Assembly: GCF_010894435.1 (NCBI RefSeq)
Contig: NZ_JAAIXZ010000032.1
Location: 1 to 64,000 of the forward strand
DNA from: Pyxidicoccus trucidator
GTDB lineage: Bacteria; Myxococcota; Myxococcia; Myxococcales; Myxococcaceae
Length of the DNA: 64,000 bases
Direction of reading: 5' to 3'
Below the pieces are notes generated by a model. That model worked only from the letters and a program-made list of their open reading frames with translations. It was not told where the DNA came from and made no database searches. The translations under genes and the position numbers were made by a program. This document shows, piece after piece, positions 34,257 to 43,226 of the stretch (position 1 is its first letter; each line of letters opens with the position of its first letter).

Positions 34257-35789
34257 ATGACCCACGCCATCCTCGAAGCGCTCGGCCTGTCCGAGCGGAA
34301 CCCCGGCACCTACCTTGGCAACGGCGAGTGGTCCGGCATGGGCACGGACGCCGACCTCGAGGTCTACAACCCGAGCAACGGCCAGTGCCTGGCCCGCGTG
34401 TCTCCTGCCAGCGCCGAGGACTACGAGACGCTGATGCGCAGGGCAGCGCAGTCCTTCGCGGCATGGCGGGCGACACCCGCGCCCCGGCGGGGTGAGGCCA
34501 TCCGCCTGTGCGGCGAGGCGCTGCGCCGGAACAAGGATGCGCTCGGCTCGCTGGTGTCGCTGGAGATGGGGAAGATAAAGCCCGAGGGGGACGGCGAGGT
34601 GCAGGAGATGGTGGACATCGCCGATTTCGCTGTCGGCCAGTCGCGCATGCTCTACGGCCTGTCCATGCACTCCGAGCGCCCCGGCCACCGCATGTACGAG
34701 CAGTGGCACCCGCTGGGCCTGGTCGGCATCATCAGCGCCTTCAACTTCCCGGTCGCCGTGTGGGCGTGGAACGCGTTCATCGCCGCCGTGTGCGGCAACA
34801 TCTCCATCTGGAAGCCCTCTCCGAAGACGCCGCTGTCGGCCATCGCCGCCACCCGCCTCTGCAACGAGGCGCTGAAGGCCGGGGGCTTCCCGGAGGTGTT
34901 CTTCCTGCTCAATGACAGCGGCACCGAGCTGGCGCAGCGGCTGGTGGACGACAAGCGCGTCGCGCTGGTGAGCTTCACCGGCTCCTCCGCGGTCGGCCGT
35001 CAGGTCGGAGTGCGCGTGGCCCAGCGCATGGGCCGAAGCCTCCTGGAGCTGGGTGGCAACAACGCCATCATCGTGGACCGCACCGCCGACCTGAAGCTGG
35101 CGATTCCCGCCATCGTGTTCGGCGCGGTGGGCACCGCCGGCCAGCGCTGCACCACCACGCGCCGGCTCATCGTGCACGAGTCCCTCGTGGACGACGTGGT
35201 GGCCCGGCTCACCGCCGCGTACGTGCAGGTCGAGGCCCGCATGGGCGACCCGCTCGCGCCGGGCACCCTCATGGGGCCGCTCATCGACGCGGCGGCCGTG
35301 CGGCGCTTCGAGTCGGCGGTGGAGAAGGCCCGCGCGTCGGGAGGGAGGGTGGTGAGTGGAGGTCGCGCGCGCGGCGGTCCCGGACACTTCGTGCTGCCCA
35401 CCCTCATCACCGGAGTCAGCCCCGACGACGACGTGGTGCAGACGGAGACCTTCGCGCCCATCCTCTACGTGCTGCCCTACCGGACGCTCGAGGAGGCCAT
35501 CGCCATCCAGAACGGCGTGCCGCAGGGGCTCTCCTCGGCCGTGTTCACCCAGGACCTCAAGGTGTCCGAGCACTTCCTGTCGTCCGCCGGCTCCGACTGC
35601 GGCATCGCCAACGTCAACATCGGCACCTCGGGCGCGGAGATTGGCGGCGCCTTCGGTGGCGAGAAGGAGACGGGCGGAGGCCGCGAGTCCGGCTCCGACG
35701 CGTGGAAGGCGTACATGCGCCGGCAGACCAACACCCTCAACTACTCGGACGCGCTGCCGCTGGCACAGGGCATCCGCTTCGACTTCTGA
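34257..35789 (+). CDS. Aldehyde dehydrogenase, L-aminoadipate-semialdehyde (ALDH7) type
   Basis: 510 residues from ATG 34257; an in-frame GTG at 34242 is an alternative. The whole chain is an ALDH of the piperideine-6-carboxylate/aminoadipate-semialdehyde group: [20 protein letters not shown] (NAD site), [12 protein letters not shown], general base Glu in [11 protein letters not shown], nucleophile Cys in [12 protein letters not shown], and [20 protein letters not shown]. It oxidises the semialdehyde formed in lysine catabolism to the acid. No other lysine-degradation gene is adjacent. It is divergent from the protease and followed by a hairpin. Confidence 0.9.
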   Translation: MTHAILEALGLSERNPGTYLGNGEWSGMGTDADLEVYNPSNGQCLARVSPASAEDYETLMRRAAQSFAAWRATPAPRRGEAIRLCGEALRRNKDALGSLVSLEMGKIKPEGDGEVQEMVDIADFAVGQSRMLYGLSMHSERPGHRMYEQWHPLGLVGIISAFNFPVAVWAWNAFIAAVCGNISIWKPSPKTPLSAIAATRLCNEALKAGGFPEVFFLLNDSGTELAQRLVDDKRVALVSFTGSSAVGRQVGVRVAQRMGRSLLELGGNNAIIVDRTADLKLAIPAIVFGAVGTAGQRCTTTRRLIVHESLVDDVVARLTAAYVQVEARMGDPLAPGTLMGPLIDAAAVRRFESAVEKARASGGRVVSGGRARGGPGHFVLPTLITGVSPDDDVVQTETFAPILYVLPYRTLEEAIAIQNGVPQGLSSAVFTQDLKVSEHFLSSAGSDCGIANVNIGTSGAEIGGAFGGEKETGGGRESGSDAWKAYMRRQTNTLNYSDALPLAQGIRFDF

Positions 35790-35844
35790 GGCCCACCCCT
35801 TTCAAGGTGTGAGCGGCGCTGACTTCACTGCGCCGCCGGAATCG

Positions 35845-35890
35845 GCACGGGCCGCCCATTGACCCTGTTCAGGTCCGGGGCGGCCCGTGC
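35845..35890. terminator. Bidirectional hairpin between convergent genes
   Basis: GCACGGGCCGCCC (35845-35857) pairs perfectly with GGGCGGCCCGTGC (35878-35890); inside the loop GACC and GGTC can extend the pairing. No T-run follows. It lies between the convergent dehydrogenase and Cys-rich lipoprotein genes and could end transcripts from both sides. Confidence 0.7.
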
Positions 35891-35932
35891 ACCTCGAGCC
35901 CTCTGCTCCAGGGCTCAGGTGTCAGAGGACGT

Positions 35933-36322
35933 TCAGCTGCAGTACGTCACACAGCGGTGGCCCGCACAGTTGTGGGTGATGCAGCGCCCGCCGCCACAAT
36001 TGGCGTCGGAGCTGCAAGCCAGACCGGCGCTGGTGCCGCCCGAGCACGTCTTGCCACAGGACGCGCTGCTGCTACAGGCCTGGCCGTTGTAGAGGCCGCC
36101 CGAGCACGTCGAGCCGCAGGTGGAGTCACTGCTACAGGTCAAGCCGCTGTAGAGGCCGCCCGAGCAGCGCTTCACACAGGCCTGCGCGGAAACCTCGTCG
36201 GTGGAGGCTGCCTCTTCGAGGGTGGCCGACTCCGGAGCGGCGCTCGTCTCCGTCTGCGTCTCTTCGGGAAGGTTGCAGGCGGTCAGGGTGAACAGCAGCA
36301 GGGCGGATGCGATGAATCGCAT
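35933..36322 (-). CDS. Lipoprotein with tandem CSGG cysteine repeats
   Basis: 129 residues from ATG 36322 with TTGGAGT upstream. Lipobox FTLTAC (Cys16) is followed by a Glu/Thr/Ser/Ala-rich spacer and then about four near-identical units of roughly 19 residues: CSGGLYSGLTCSSDSTCG, CSGGLYNGQACSSSASCG, CSGGTSAGLACSSDANCG, plus an N-terminal partial unit and a C-terminal CITHNCAGHRCVTYC. The periodic Cys pattern suggests a disulfide-laced rod or small adhesive/defensive domain. The family is unknown to me. Confidence 0.75.
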   Translation of the reverse strand: MRFIASALLLFTLTACNLPEETQTETSAAPESATLEEAASTDEVSAQACVKRCSGGLYSGLTCSSDSTCGSTCSGGLYNGQACSSSASCGKTCSGGTSAGLACSSDANCGGGRCITHNCAGHRCVTYCS

Positions 36323-36706
36323 GGGTGACTCCAAGGACAGCGGGTGTCTTGAGGCGCCGGAACTCAATCAAGTTCGAGTCACGGCAGCAATCCCATGGCA
36401 AGAAGGACGCGGGCCCACTTCGGACCTGCCGAGGCCCTCCACGGCTTTGTAGCCCTCGGGTGGGCAGGTCTTCCCGCAACACGCTCACCGGCGCACCTCG
36501 CACGACGTCGGGCCTGATTGTGCAGCCGCGCTGCGGGATTACGACCAAGGCAAACGGGCCATTAACGACTTCCGGTTGCATCTGCTCTGTCATGACGAAT
36601 TGAAAAGAGTTGGGACGCCACTACAGAAGAGGCCTCTGAGTATGGAGTCCCACGCGCGTCGTTCTGGAAGGCGTTGAAGACTCCTGACCTTCGAAGGGGA
36701 CGCACC
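36323..36706. promoter_or_regulatory. Divergent intergenic region before the 1597-residue protein
   Basis: 384 bp between the Cys-rich lipoprotein (left) and the giant gene (right). No credible gene is visible. It should contain both promoters; it is AT-richer near 36590-36620, but I cannot identify a definite core promoter. AGGGGA at 36694-36699 is the ribosome binding site of the giant gene. Confidence 0.4.
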
Positions 36707-39700
36707 ATGGGTGGGCCACAATCCGTTAGCGGCAGTGCAGGAAGCGCCGGGGTGAATCCGGCGGAGGCCGCGCGTCGCGCGGAAGAAGCCCGCCAACGCG
36801 CGGAAGCGGCCCGTCAGGCCGCGGAGGCCGCGCGCAAGGCCACTGTCGCGACGCAGGAGAAGAAGACACCTCCCTTCAGCCAGAAGGACCTCGAAGGCGC
36901 CAGACCCAAGGCCAATGAGATTGTCTCGGCCTTCGAGGGCAGCAATCGGAAGCCAGAGCTGGAGAAGTTGCTGGGCACAACGGCCCCGCCGCCCTCCCAG
37001 TCCGCCCAGGGCGGGGAGCAGCCGCCCGCGTCACTCGACGCGGTGGATGCCCAGGACGCGCAGGCGGCCCGCAAGGTGCCTGACGGGCAGACCTTCACGG
37101 ACCCGTCCTCCGGCACGAAGTACCAGGTGCGCCAGAACGCCACCACGGGCGAGACGGTGCTGTCCGATCCGGCCTCCGGCTCCACGGTGACCCTCAAGCC
37201 GGACGGCTCGTATACGTCCACGGCGACGGTGAAGGAGCCGGCGAAGGACGGCGGCTCGCGCGACACCACGTGGACGAAGTCGTCGGACGCCCAGGGCCGG
37301 CCCACGGGCCTGAAGTCCGAGCAGCGCGGCACCGGGCAGCACCCTGAGACGGGGGCGACCACCACCACCACGTCCACCGAGTACAACCTCAGCAGGTCGC
37401 CGCCGGTGCCCCAGTCGCGCACCGAGCAGGTGCAGATGGAGCGGCCGCCAGCGGCGCTCGCGCAGCGGCAGGGCTTCCCCCAGGGCCCGGTGACGGTGAA
37501 GACGGAGACGCGCTTCAACGCGGAAGGCCTGCCGGCGAAGCAGGTGAAGACCACCGAGGCCCGCACGCCGGGCTTCAATGCGAATGACGTGAAGGCCTTC
37601 GAGGACGGCAGCAATGGGGCCTTCCAGAACGCGGCCAAGGGCGCGGACCACCACCGTGCGAACAACGCGCCCACGAACCTCAAGGCGGGCGAGTCCAGCG
37701 TCACCCTCACCGAGGAGACGCTCTTCAACTCCAAGGGCGAGCCGGCCGTCTCCAAGCAGAAGGCGGACTCCGTCGCCCTCAAGCCCCTCCCGGGAGACAC
37801 GAATGGCAATGGCGTGCAGGTGGTGCGCAGCCAGCAGCAGGTGAGCCGCGGACCGGCGGATGCGACTTCGGCCGAGGGGCTTCCGGCGCTTCCCCCGCGC
37901 TCTTCCGCGACGGTCAGCAACACCACCACTGTGACTGGCTATGACCCGGATGGCTCCCGGTTCGACAAGGGCCACGCCAGCCGGACGCAGTCGGTGTCCC
38001 GCTCCTCGGGCACCGTGGACGCCAACGGCACTCCGCAGCTGAAGCACGAGCCCACCGAGGTGAAGAGCCTCCAGGAAGGCGGAGACAATCGCTGGACGTA
38101 TGACCATGTCAGCCTCCAGGTGGGGGCGGACGGCAAGCCCGTCGCGGGGCAGAAGCCGAAGGAGCTGGACCGCGAGCGGCAGCTCCCCTGGTACCAGGAT
38201 GTGCAGGACTTCGCCGCCTCGCAGCTCCAGGACCTGGCGGAGCTGGCGGGCAACGCGGCCTCCAACGCCCTGGAGTTCGCGAAGGACGCGGTGCTCGCGC
38301 CGCTCGACGGCGCCATCGACCAGGTCACCCAGCCGCTGGAGGAGAAGCTCACCGACGAGGTGAAGAAGCTCAACAGCCCGGGCGACACCCTCACGCTGAG
38401 CGGAGGGCTGGACGTCAAGGTGGGGTTGAAGGGCGGCCTCGAGGGCGAGGCCGAAATCGAGCGCACGGCGGACGGCAAGTACCAGCTGTCGGCCGAGGTG
38501 ACGGCGGACTTCGGCGTGGGCGTGCTGGGCTCGGCCTCCGTGAACGCGGGCGGACGGATGGAGCTCACGTTCGACACGCCCGAGGAGGCCGCCAGGGCCG
38601 CCATCATCATGGGCAAGGGGCCCGCCTCGATTGCCTCGGGTGGCGAGGACCAGAAGTTCATGCTCGACCACCTGTCCGCGGTGGAGGTGAACGTCGGCGG
38701 CGAGCTGGAGGCCGGGCTGAGCGCGAAGCTGGGGCCGGGCGGCGCGGAGCTCTCGGCGAGCATCGGGGCCACCACGGGTTTCCGGGTGGAGTTCGAGAAG
38801 GGCAAGCCCACGCACCTGGTGAGGACGACGGAGGTCGAGGGCTCCGGCGCGGCCAGTCTGGCCTCGGGCCTGAAGGGCAAGGCTGGGCTGAACATGGGCG
38901 GCGAAGTCACGGGCTCGGTGAGCTTCGAGACGAAGATTCCGCTGGATGCCAGCAAGTTGGACGGGAAGGACGTGCTGGCCTTCATGGCCAGCCCGGCGAC
39001 GGCCCCCTTCGCGGGGCCCGCCGAGACGACCATCAGCGTCGAGGGCTCCATCGACACGGGCACCGAGGGCCACTTCTTCACGGCCGAGGTGAGCGGGCTG
39101 GGCGGCGAGGAGGTGCAGTCCATCGCGAACAGGCTGATGGACGGGCAGTACGAGACGGCCTTCGACGACGTGAAGGTGGACGCGAAGATGACGACGGGGA
39201 GCTTCAAGGATCGGGAGGTTGGAATCGACCTGAAGCTCGCCGTGGTGGACTTCAACGTCAACGCGCGGCACCGCGACGTGACAGCCGAGGGCGGAGATGG
39301 CAATGGCGGCACCACCGTCAGCCTCGGCAGGGGGAATCGCGGAGGGAGCGACGGCACCTCAGGAGGCAGCAAGCCGACGGGAGGCAGCAAGCCGACGGGA
39401 GGCAGCAAGCCGACGGGAGGCAGCACTCCTACGGGAGCAAGCACTCCGACGGGCGACACCTCTCCGGGCGGAACGCAGAAGCCCTCGAAGCAGCCCGGCG
39501 GCACGACGGCGAGCCCGCCGCCGCCCACGAACTACCGGGTGAATCCCGCGACGGGCAAGCTGGTCCCCGTCCCTCCCACCGAGGCGAAGGCCCCGCCGTC
39601 GAGCCCTTCGGAGAAGAAGCCCCCTGTCCCTGTCATCACCAACCCCGCGCTGCCGGGACGGACCACCCATGTGCGGTACGACAAGGGAGGCGTCCGCATC

Positions 39701-41500
39701 GAAGCGGGGCCGCAGGCCACGCCCGAGGACATCCAGGCGCACATGGAGACGGCCCGCTTCCTCCAGCGCTACGAGGGGGCTGTGGGCAAGGTCCGCCAGC
39801 TCATCGACAAGGTGAAGCAGGCCATTACCGGCATGCCGGGCTACGGCAGCCAGGGCTTCGAGTCGCGGCTGGAGGTCCAGAAGCTCAACAACATCCTCAA
39901 GGGCCTGGAGGCCACGCAGCAGCAGCTCGACACCCGCGCCGCGGGCGTCGCGAAGGGTGGCACTCCCGCGACCGGGGCGGAGCGCGAGCGGCTGCAGATG
40001 GAGCTCGCGCAGGTGAGCGCGCAGCTGCGCCTCCATGAGGCCCAGGTCGACTCCCTCGCCAAGGGCCGCGGCTACGTGGCGCGCGAGGACACCGCGCCGC
40101 TGAGTCCCGAGGACCGGAAGAAGGCGCTCGACCTGCTCCACAAGGCGGAGGGGCCGAACCGGTGGAAGAACCTCCTCTCCCAGTACGAGGGCAAGGAGAA
40201 CGAGGTCGCCCGCAACCTGCTTCACAAGTACCGGGCCACCATCGTGTCGGAGGCCATCAACGAGGCGGTGAAGCGGCAGGAGGGTGCCGAGCCCGCGGAG
40301 AAGTGCACTCCGGAGGCACTGATGTCCAAGGAGGGCTGGACGAGCCCCGGAGGTGTCCACTTCAAGGCGTCCGGTAGCACCAATGCGACGTCCGACCTGG
40401 ATGTCTCCATCACCGGTCCGGACTCGACTCCCGTCGCATCGTTGATGATGGACTTCAATCAGCTCCTCAACGAGGAGACGGGGGTGGACCCCAACACGCT
40501 TCTCGACGCGAACATCCTGGACAAGACCGAGGTGCCGAAGGGAGAGAGCTGGAAGGCCATCTCGGAGGTGCTCAACGCGTCGGAGCGGAGGTTCGTCCAG
40601 GCGGCGGCGCTCATGTCGGACGAACACAGGGAGACGCTGCGGCGCCTGGCGGACGCCGGTGGGTTGAAGCTGGACCCCGAGGCCGAAGCGCTCGCGAAGA
40701 AGGCGAAGGCGATGCTGGAGGAGGGCGTCGAGACGCTGCGGACCCAGCGCCCCGAGCTCACGGAAGAGGAGCTGCGGAAGGAGGCCGGCAACAACATCTA
40801 CCAGGGGTTCCTCCAGAGCGTGGACAAGCTGGCCGCGGACCGCGATGCGCTCCTCCAGCAGTTCCAGGCCGAGGGGAAGCACTATGACCCGAAGACTGGC
40901 GTGCACGACCTGGATGATGAGCAGGCTCGGAAACTCAACGCGCTGAACGTCTCCCTCCACGAGAACCACATGTGGGCACGGTTGTTCGCGACGGAGGACT
41001 ACACGACGCCGTCCACCATCGTGGACATCGTGGACAACCGGCAGGGAGGTAGCCAACGCGAGCTGTCTCCCGGGCAGTACCGGATTTCCGCCCAGGAGAA
41101 CGCCTGGTTCGCGGGGGAGCATCTGGGCGACGCCTCACCCAAGGAAGCCGTTGACGCCTCGAAGTACATCGACCGGACGCTGCAGGCGCTCCAGAACTCC
41201 CGGCCCGGCTCGGAGGCGGACAAGGTCCTCAGCCGGGTCCTCGGAGACAAGGAGCACGGCATGCGCAGGCTGCTCGCGTTCCGCTCGGAACCCGCGCTGA
41301 CGAAGTTCGCCCAGACGCCGGAGGGGAAGAAGGCCGTGGCCCAGGCGACCCGGGAGCTCGAAAAGCAACTGAAGGATGTGCTCACCTCCCTGGGCGTCAA
41401 GCCTCCGGCGGGTGGGCCCCGTGAGCTGATGATGGCGCTCTGGGTCCACGCGGCGAAGGTGCCGCCCACTCCTGAGTCGCCCGACGCCGCGCGACGTTGA
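36707..41500 (+). CDS. 1597-residue multidomain protein with nucleotidyltransferase-like C-terminal motif
   Basis: No signal peptide. An Ala/Arg/Glu helix (residues about 15-45, EAARRAEEARQRAEAARQAA) opens the protein. A polar, Ser/Thr/Lys-rich region with recurring TVTLKPDGSYTSTATV-type strands follows to about 500. Residues about 545-860 are beta-rich and Gly-rich (GGLDVKVGLKGGLEGEAEIE, GGELEAGLSAKLGPGGAEL). A (GGSKPT)n Pro/Gly linker precedes a helical C-terminal half. Residues 1223-1233 read GSTNATSDLDV, like the GS...DxD metal site of polymerase-beta-type nucleotidyltransferases, with a later LLDANILDK as a possible third acidic strand. Such domains occur as toxins in secreted proteins. 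AGGGGA precedes the ATG. It could be a contact- or injection-delivered toxin; not proven. Confidence 0.8.
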   Translation: MGGPQSVSGSAGSAGVNPAEAARRAEEARQRAEAARQAAEAARKATVATQEKKTPPFSQKDLEGARPKANEIVSAFEGSNRKPELEKLLGTTAPPPSQSAQGGEQPPASLDAVDAQDAQAARKVPDGQTFTDPSSGTKYQVRQNATTGETVLSDPASGSTVTLKPDGSYTSTATVKEPAKDGGSRDTTWTKSSDAQGRPTGLKSEQRGTGQHPETGATTTTTSTEYNLSRSPPVPQSRTEQVQMERPPAALAQRQGFPQGPVTVKTETRFNAEGLPAKQVKTTEARTPGFNANDVKAFEDGSNGAFQNAAKGADHHRANNAPTNLKAGESSVTLTEETLFNSKGEPAVSKQKADSVALKPLPGDTNGNGVQVVRSQQQVSRGPADATSAEGLPALPPRSSATVSNTTTVTGYDPDGSRFDKGHASRTQSVSRSSGTVDANGTPQLKHEPTEVKSLQEGGDNRWTYDHVSLQVGADGKPVAGQKPKELDRERQLPWYQDVQDFAASQLQDLAELAGNAASNALEFAKDAVLAPLDGAIDQVTQPLEEKLTDEVKKLNSPGDTLTLSGGLDVKVGLKGGLEGEAEIERTADGKYQLSAEVTADFGVGVLGSASVNAGGRMELTFDTPEEAARAAIIMGKGPASIASGGEDQKFMLDHLSAVEVNVGGELEAGLSAKLGPGGAELSASIGATTGFRVEFEKGKPTHLVRTTEVEGSGAASLASGLKGKAGLNMGGEVTGSVSFETKIPLDASKLDGKDVLAFMASPATAPFAGPAETTISVEGSIDTGTEGHFFTAEVSGLGGEEVQSIANRLMDGQYETAFDDVKVDAKMTTGSFKDREVGIDLKLAVVDFNVNARHRDVTAEGGDGNGGTTVSLGRGNRGGSDGTSGGSKPTGGSKPTGGSKPTGGSTPTGASTPTGDTSPGGTQKPSKQPGGTTASPPPPTNYRVNPATGKLVPVPPTEAKAPPSSPSEKKPPVPVITNPALPGRTTHVRYDKGGVRIEAGPQATPEDIQAHMETARFLQRYEGAVGKVRQLIDKVKQAITGMPGYGSQGFESRLEVQKLNNILKGLEATQQQLDTRAAGVAKGGTPATGAERERLQMELAQVSAQLRLHEAQVDSLAKGRGYVAREDTAPLSPEDRKKALDLLHKAEGPNRWKNLLSQYEGKENEVARNLLHKYRATIVSEAINEAVKRQEGAEPAEKCTPEALMSKEGWTSPGGVHFKASGSTNATSDLDVSITGPDSTPVASLMMDFNQLLNEETGVDPNTLLDANILDKTEVPKGESWKAISEVLNASERRFVQAAALMSDEHRETLRRLADAGGLKLDPEAEALAKKAKAMLEEGVETLRTQRPELTEEELRKEAGNNIYQGFLQSVDKLAADRDALLQQFQAEGKHYDPKTGVHDLDDEQARKLNALNVSLHENHMWARLFATEDYTTPSTIVDIVDNRQGGSQRELSPGQYRISAQENAWFAGEHLGDASPKEAVDASKYIDRTLQALQNSRPGSEADKVLSRVLGDKEHGMRRLLAFRSEPALTKFAQTPEGKKAVAQATRELEKQLKDVLTSLGVKPPAGGPRELMMALWVHAAKVPPTPESPDAARR
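39362..39451 (+). repeat. 18-bp tandem repeat encoding GGSKPT
   Basis: Five in-frame 18-bp units: three identical copies of GGAGGCAGCAAGCCGACG (39362-39415) and two diverged ones (39416-39451) encoding GGSTPT and GASTPT. They build the flexible linker between the beta-rich and helical halves of the giant protein. Copy number is likely to vary between strains. Confidence 0.88.
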
Positions 41501-41596
41501 TACCCATTGTGAGAGATGGGTCCAGGCCCCGTACGCAGACCAGACCGGCGCGTGGGCTGGCGGTAGCTGCCCGCGTCGTCCTGTAATCTGGGTGGC

Positions 41597-41905
41597 GTGA
41601 CGAACGACGAGAAGGTCATTGGGGAGTGCCTCCGTGCCGCAGTCGAGGGCCCATTCTTTCCAGACTGGGAGTTCCACGCTCTTTTTGGACTGGAACGGAA
41701 GGAAGTCGCTGTCGTGCTGGCCTCCTGGCCGGAGTTTCACGACGTCAAGACGCAGCGGCTTGCGGTCAATAACGCCCTGGTCAATCTGCTCTGGTACCCA
41801 TCCAAGGCGCCGGACACGGCATGGCACGAGTACATCTCCGTCTCGCCGGCGGAGGTCCGCGCAATCTACGAGCGGTGGCGAGGAGCCCGCCTGCCAGCGC
41901 CATGA
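41597..41905 (+). CDS. Small soluble protein, possible partner/immunity of the giant protein
   Basis: 102 residues from a GTG with a weak GGTGG upstream. Sequence is compact and soluble: GECLRAAVEGPFFPDWEFHA, FGLERKEVAVVLASWPEF, VNNALVNLLWYP, WHEYISVSPAEVRAIYERW. I have seen this type of small acidic-aromatic protein scattered in myxobacterial genomes but know no function. It starts 97 bp after the giant gene on the same strand, the position expected of an immunity protein if that gene encodes a toxin. It could equally be unrelated. Confidence 0.65.
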   Translation: MTNDEKVIGECLRAAVEGPFFPDWEFHALFGLERKEVAVVLASWPEFHDVKTQRLAVNNALVNLLWYPSKAPDTAWHEYISVSPAEVRAIYERWRGARLPAP

Positions 41906-42012
41906 GACGGGCTTGAATCACCTCGCCGCGAGCTCATGTGCGGCGGGACGGGTTGACCACGTAGGGCAGACGCATGGAGCGCCTCCTTGCGGTGATGGTA
42001 GGAACCCAGAAC

Positions 42013-43092
42013 ATGAGTATCCGGGTCGCACTGCTGGGTCATGGCTTCGCGGGGCGGACGTTCCATGCTCCGCTGATTCGCGCCGTGGAGGGGCTGGAGC
42101 TGCGCGTCGTGGCGTCAAGTCAGCGTGAGAATGTGCTGGCTCGACTGCCGGAGGTGTCGGTGGTGGCCTCCGCGCTGGAGGCCGCCACGCATCCGGAGGT
42201 GGACCTCGTCGTCATCGCCACGCCCAATGCGAGCCATGCTCCGCTTGCCGAGGCCGCGCTCCGGGCCGGGAAGCAGGTCGTGGTCGACAAGCCGTTCACC
42301 GTCACACTGGCAGAGGCTCGCTCGCTGTGTGCGCTGGCTCGGGAGCGGGGGCGGGTGCTCTCCGTGTTTCACAACCGGCGGTGGGACAGTGACTTCCTCG
42401 CGCTTCGGGCAGTGCTTGCCGAGGGCGTCCTGGGGCGGGTGACGCATGTGGAGTCGCGGTTCGACCGCTTCCGTCCGGAGGTTCGCCAGCGCTGGCGCGA
42501 GCAGGTGCTTCCGGGCGCTGGCGTCTGGTTCGACCTGGGGCCGCACCTGGTCGACCAGGCGCTGCAGCTCTTTGGGCTGCCGGACTCCGTGATGGGGGCC
42601 CTGGCGCGGCACCGCGATGGGGCTCAGGTGGATGACTGGTGCCAGGTCACCCTCGTGTACCCGGAGCGGAAGGTCGTGCTTCAGGCTTCCATGCTCGTGG
42701 CGGGCGGCATGCCCCGGTTCGCGGTGCATGGCACCCGGGGCTCCTGGCTCAAGTATGGGATGGATGCCCAGGAGGACCGGTTGCGCGCGGATGAGGCTCC
42801 CGGCGCTCCGGGGTGGGGCGTGGACCCATCACCAGGGCGGTTGGTGGACGGTGCGACGGGGGTGGAGCGTTCCTCGGTCTCGCCCCCTGGCGACTATCGC
42901 CAGTACTACCGTGCGCTTCGGGATGCGGTGGAGGGGAGGGGGGCGAACCCCGTGACTCCCGCGCAAGCGCTGGCCGTGGTCGCGGTGATGGAGGCCGCGG
43001 TCCGGGCCTCCGAGTCTGGTTGTGCGCAGCGGCCGGACCTTACCGAGGAGGAGCGGGCCTCGTTCGCGGCCGACTCCGTCCGCTTGGAGTGA
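42013..43092 (+). CDS. Gfo/Idh/MocA family oxidoreductase
   Basis: 359 residues from ATG 42013 (an earlier ATG at 41974 adds 13 unconserved residues). N-terminal Rossmann NAD(P) site VALLGHGFAGRTFHAPLI, then VVIATPNASHAPLAEAAL and the catalytic-lysine motif VVVDKPFTVTLAEA. The C-terminal beta-sheet domain carries GAGVWFDLGPHLVDQALQLF with the catalytic-type D/H residues. It is closest to the YdgJ/YhhX-like branch of sugar or inositol-type dehydrogenases. The substrate is unknown and no sugar genes are adjacent. Confidence 0.88.
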   Translation: MSIRVALLGHGFAGRTFHAPLIRAVEGLELRVVASSQRENVLARLPEVSVVASALEAATHPEVDLVVIATPNASHAPLAEAALRAGKQVVVDKPFTVTLAEARSLCALARERGRVLSVFHNRRWDSDFLALRAVLAEGVLGRVTHVESRFDRFRPEVRQRWREQVLPGAGVWFDLGPHLVDQALQLFGLPDSVMGALARHRDGAQVDDWCQVTLVYPERKVVLQASMLVAGGMPRFAVHGTRGSWLKYGMDAQEDRLRADEAPGAPGWGVDPSPGRLVDGATGVERSSVSPPGDYRQYYRALRDAVEGRGANPVTPAQALAVVAVMEAAVRASESGCAQRPDLTEEERASFAADSVRLE

Positions 43093-43226
43093 GCCGCTGG
43101 CCTGTTGCTGGACGCTGAGTCCGGCTGGAGGACGCTGGACAGTCGGCTCACGCTTCTCGCGTGCAGCTGGAGGCCAGCTGCTACGGTATCCATCGACTCC
43201 ACCGCCGCTGTGCATGTGAGGAACCC

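Noticed and set aside
37031-39271. 746-codon open frame on the - strand
   Set aside because: Antisense to the giant protein; His/Arg/Val-rich shadow without recognisable features.
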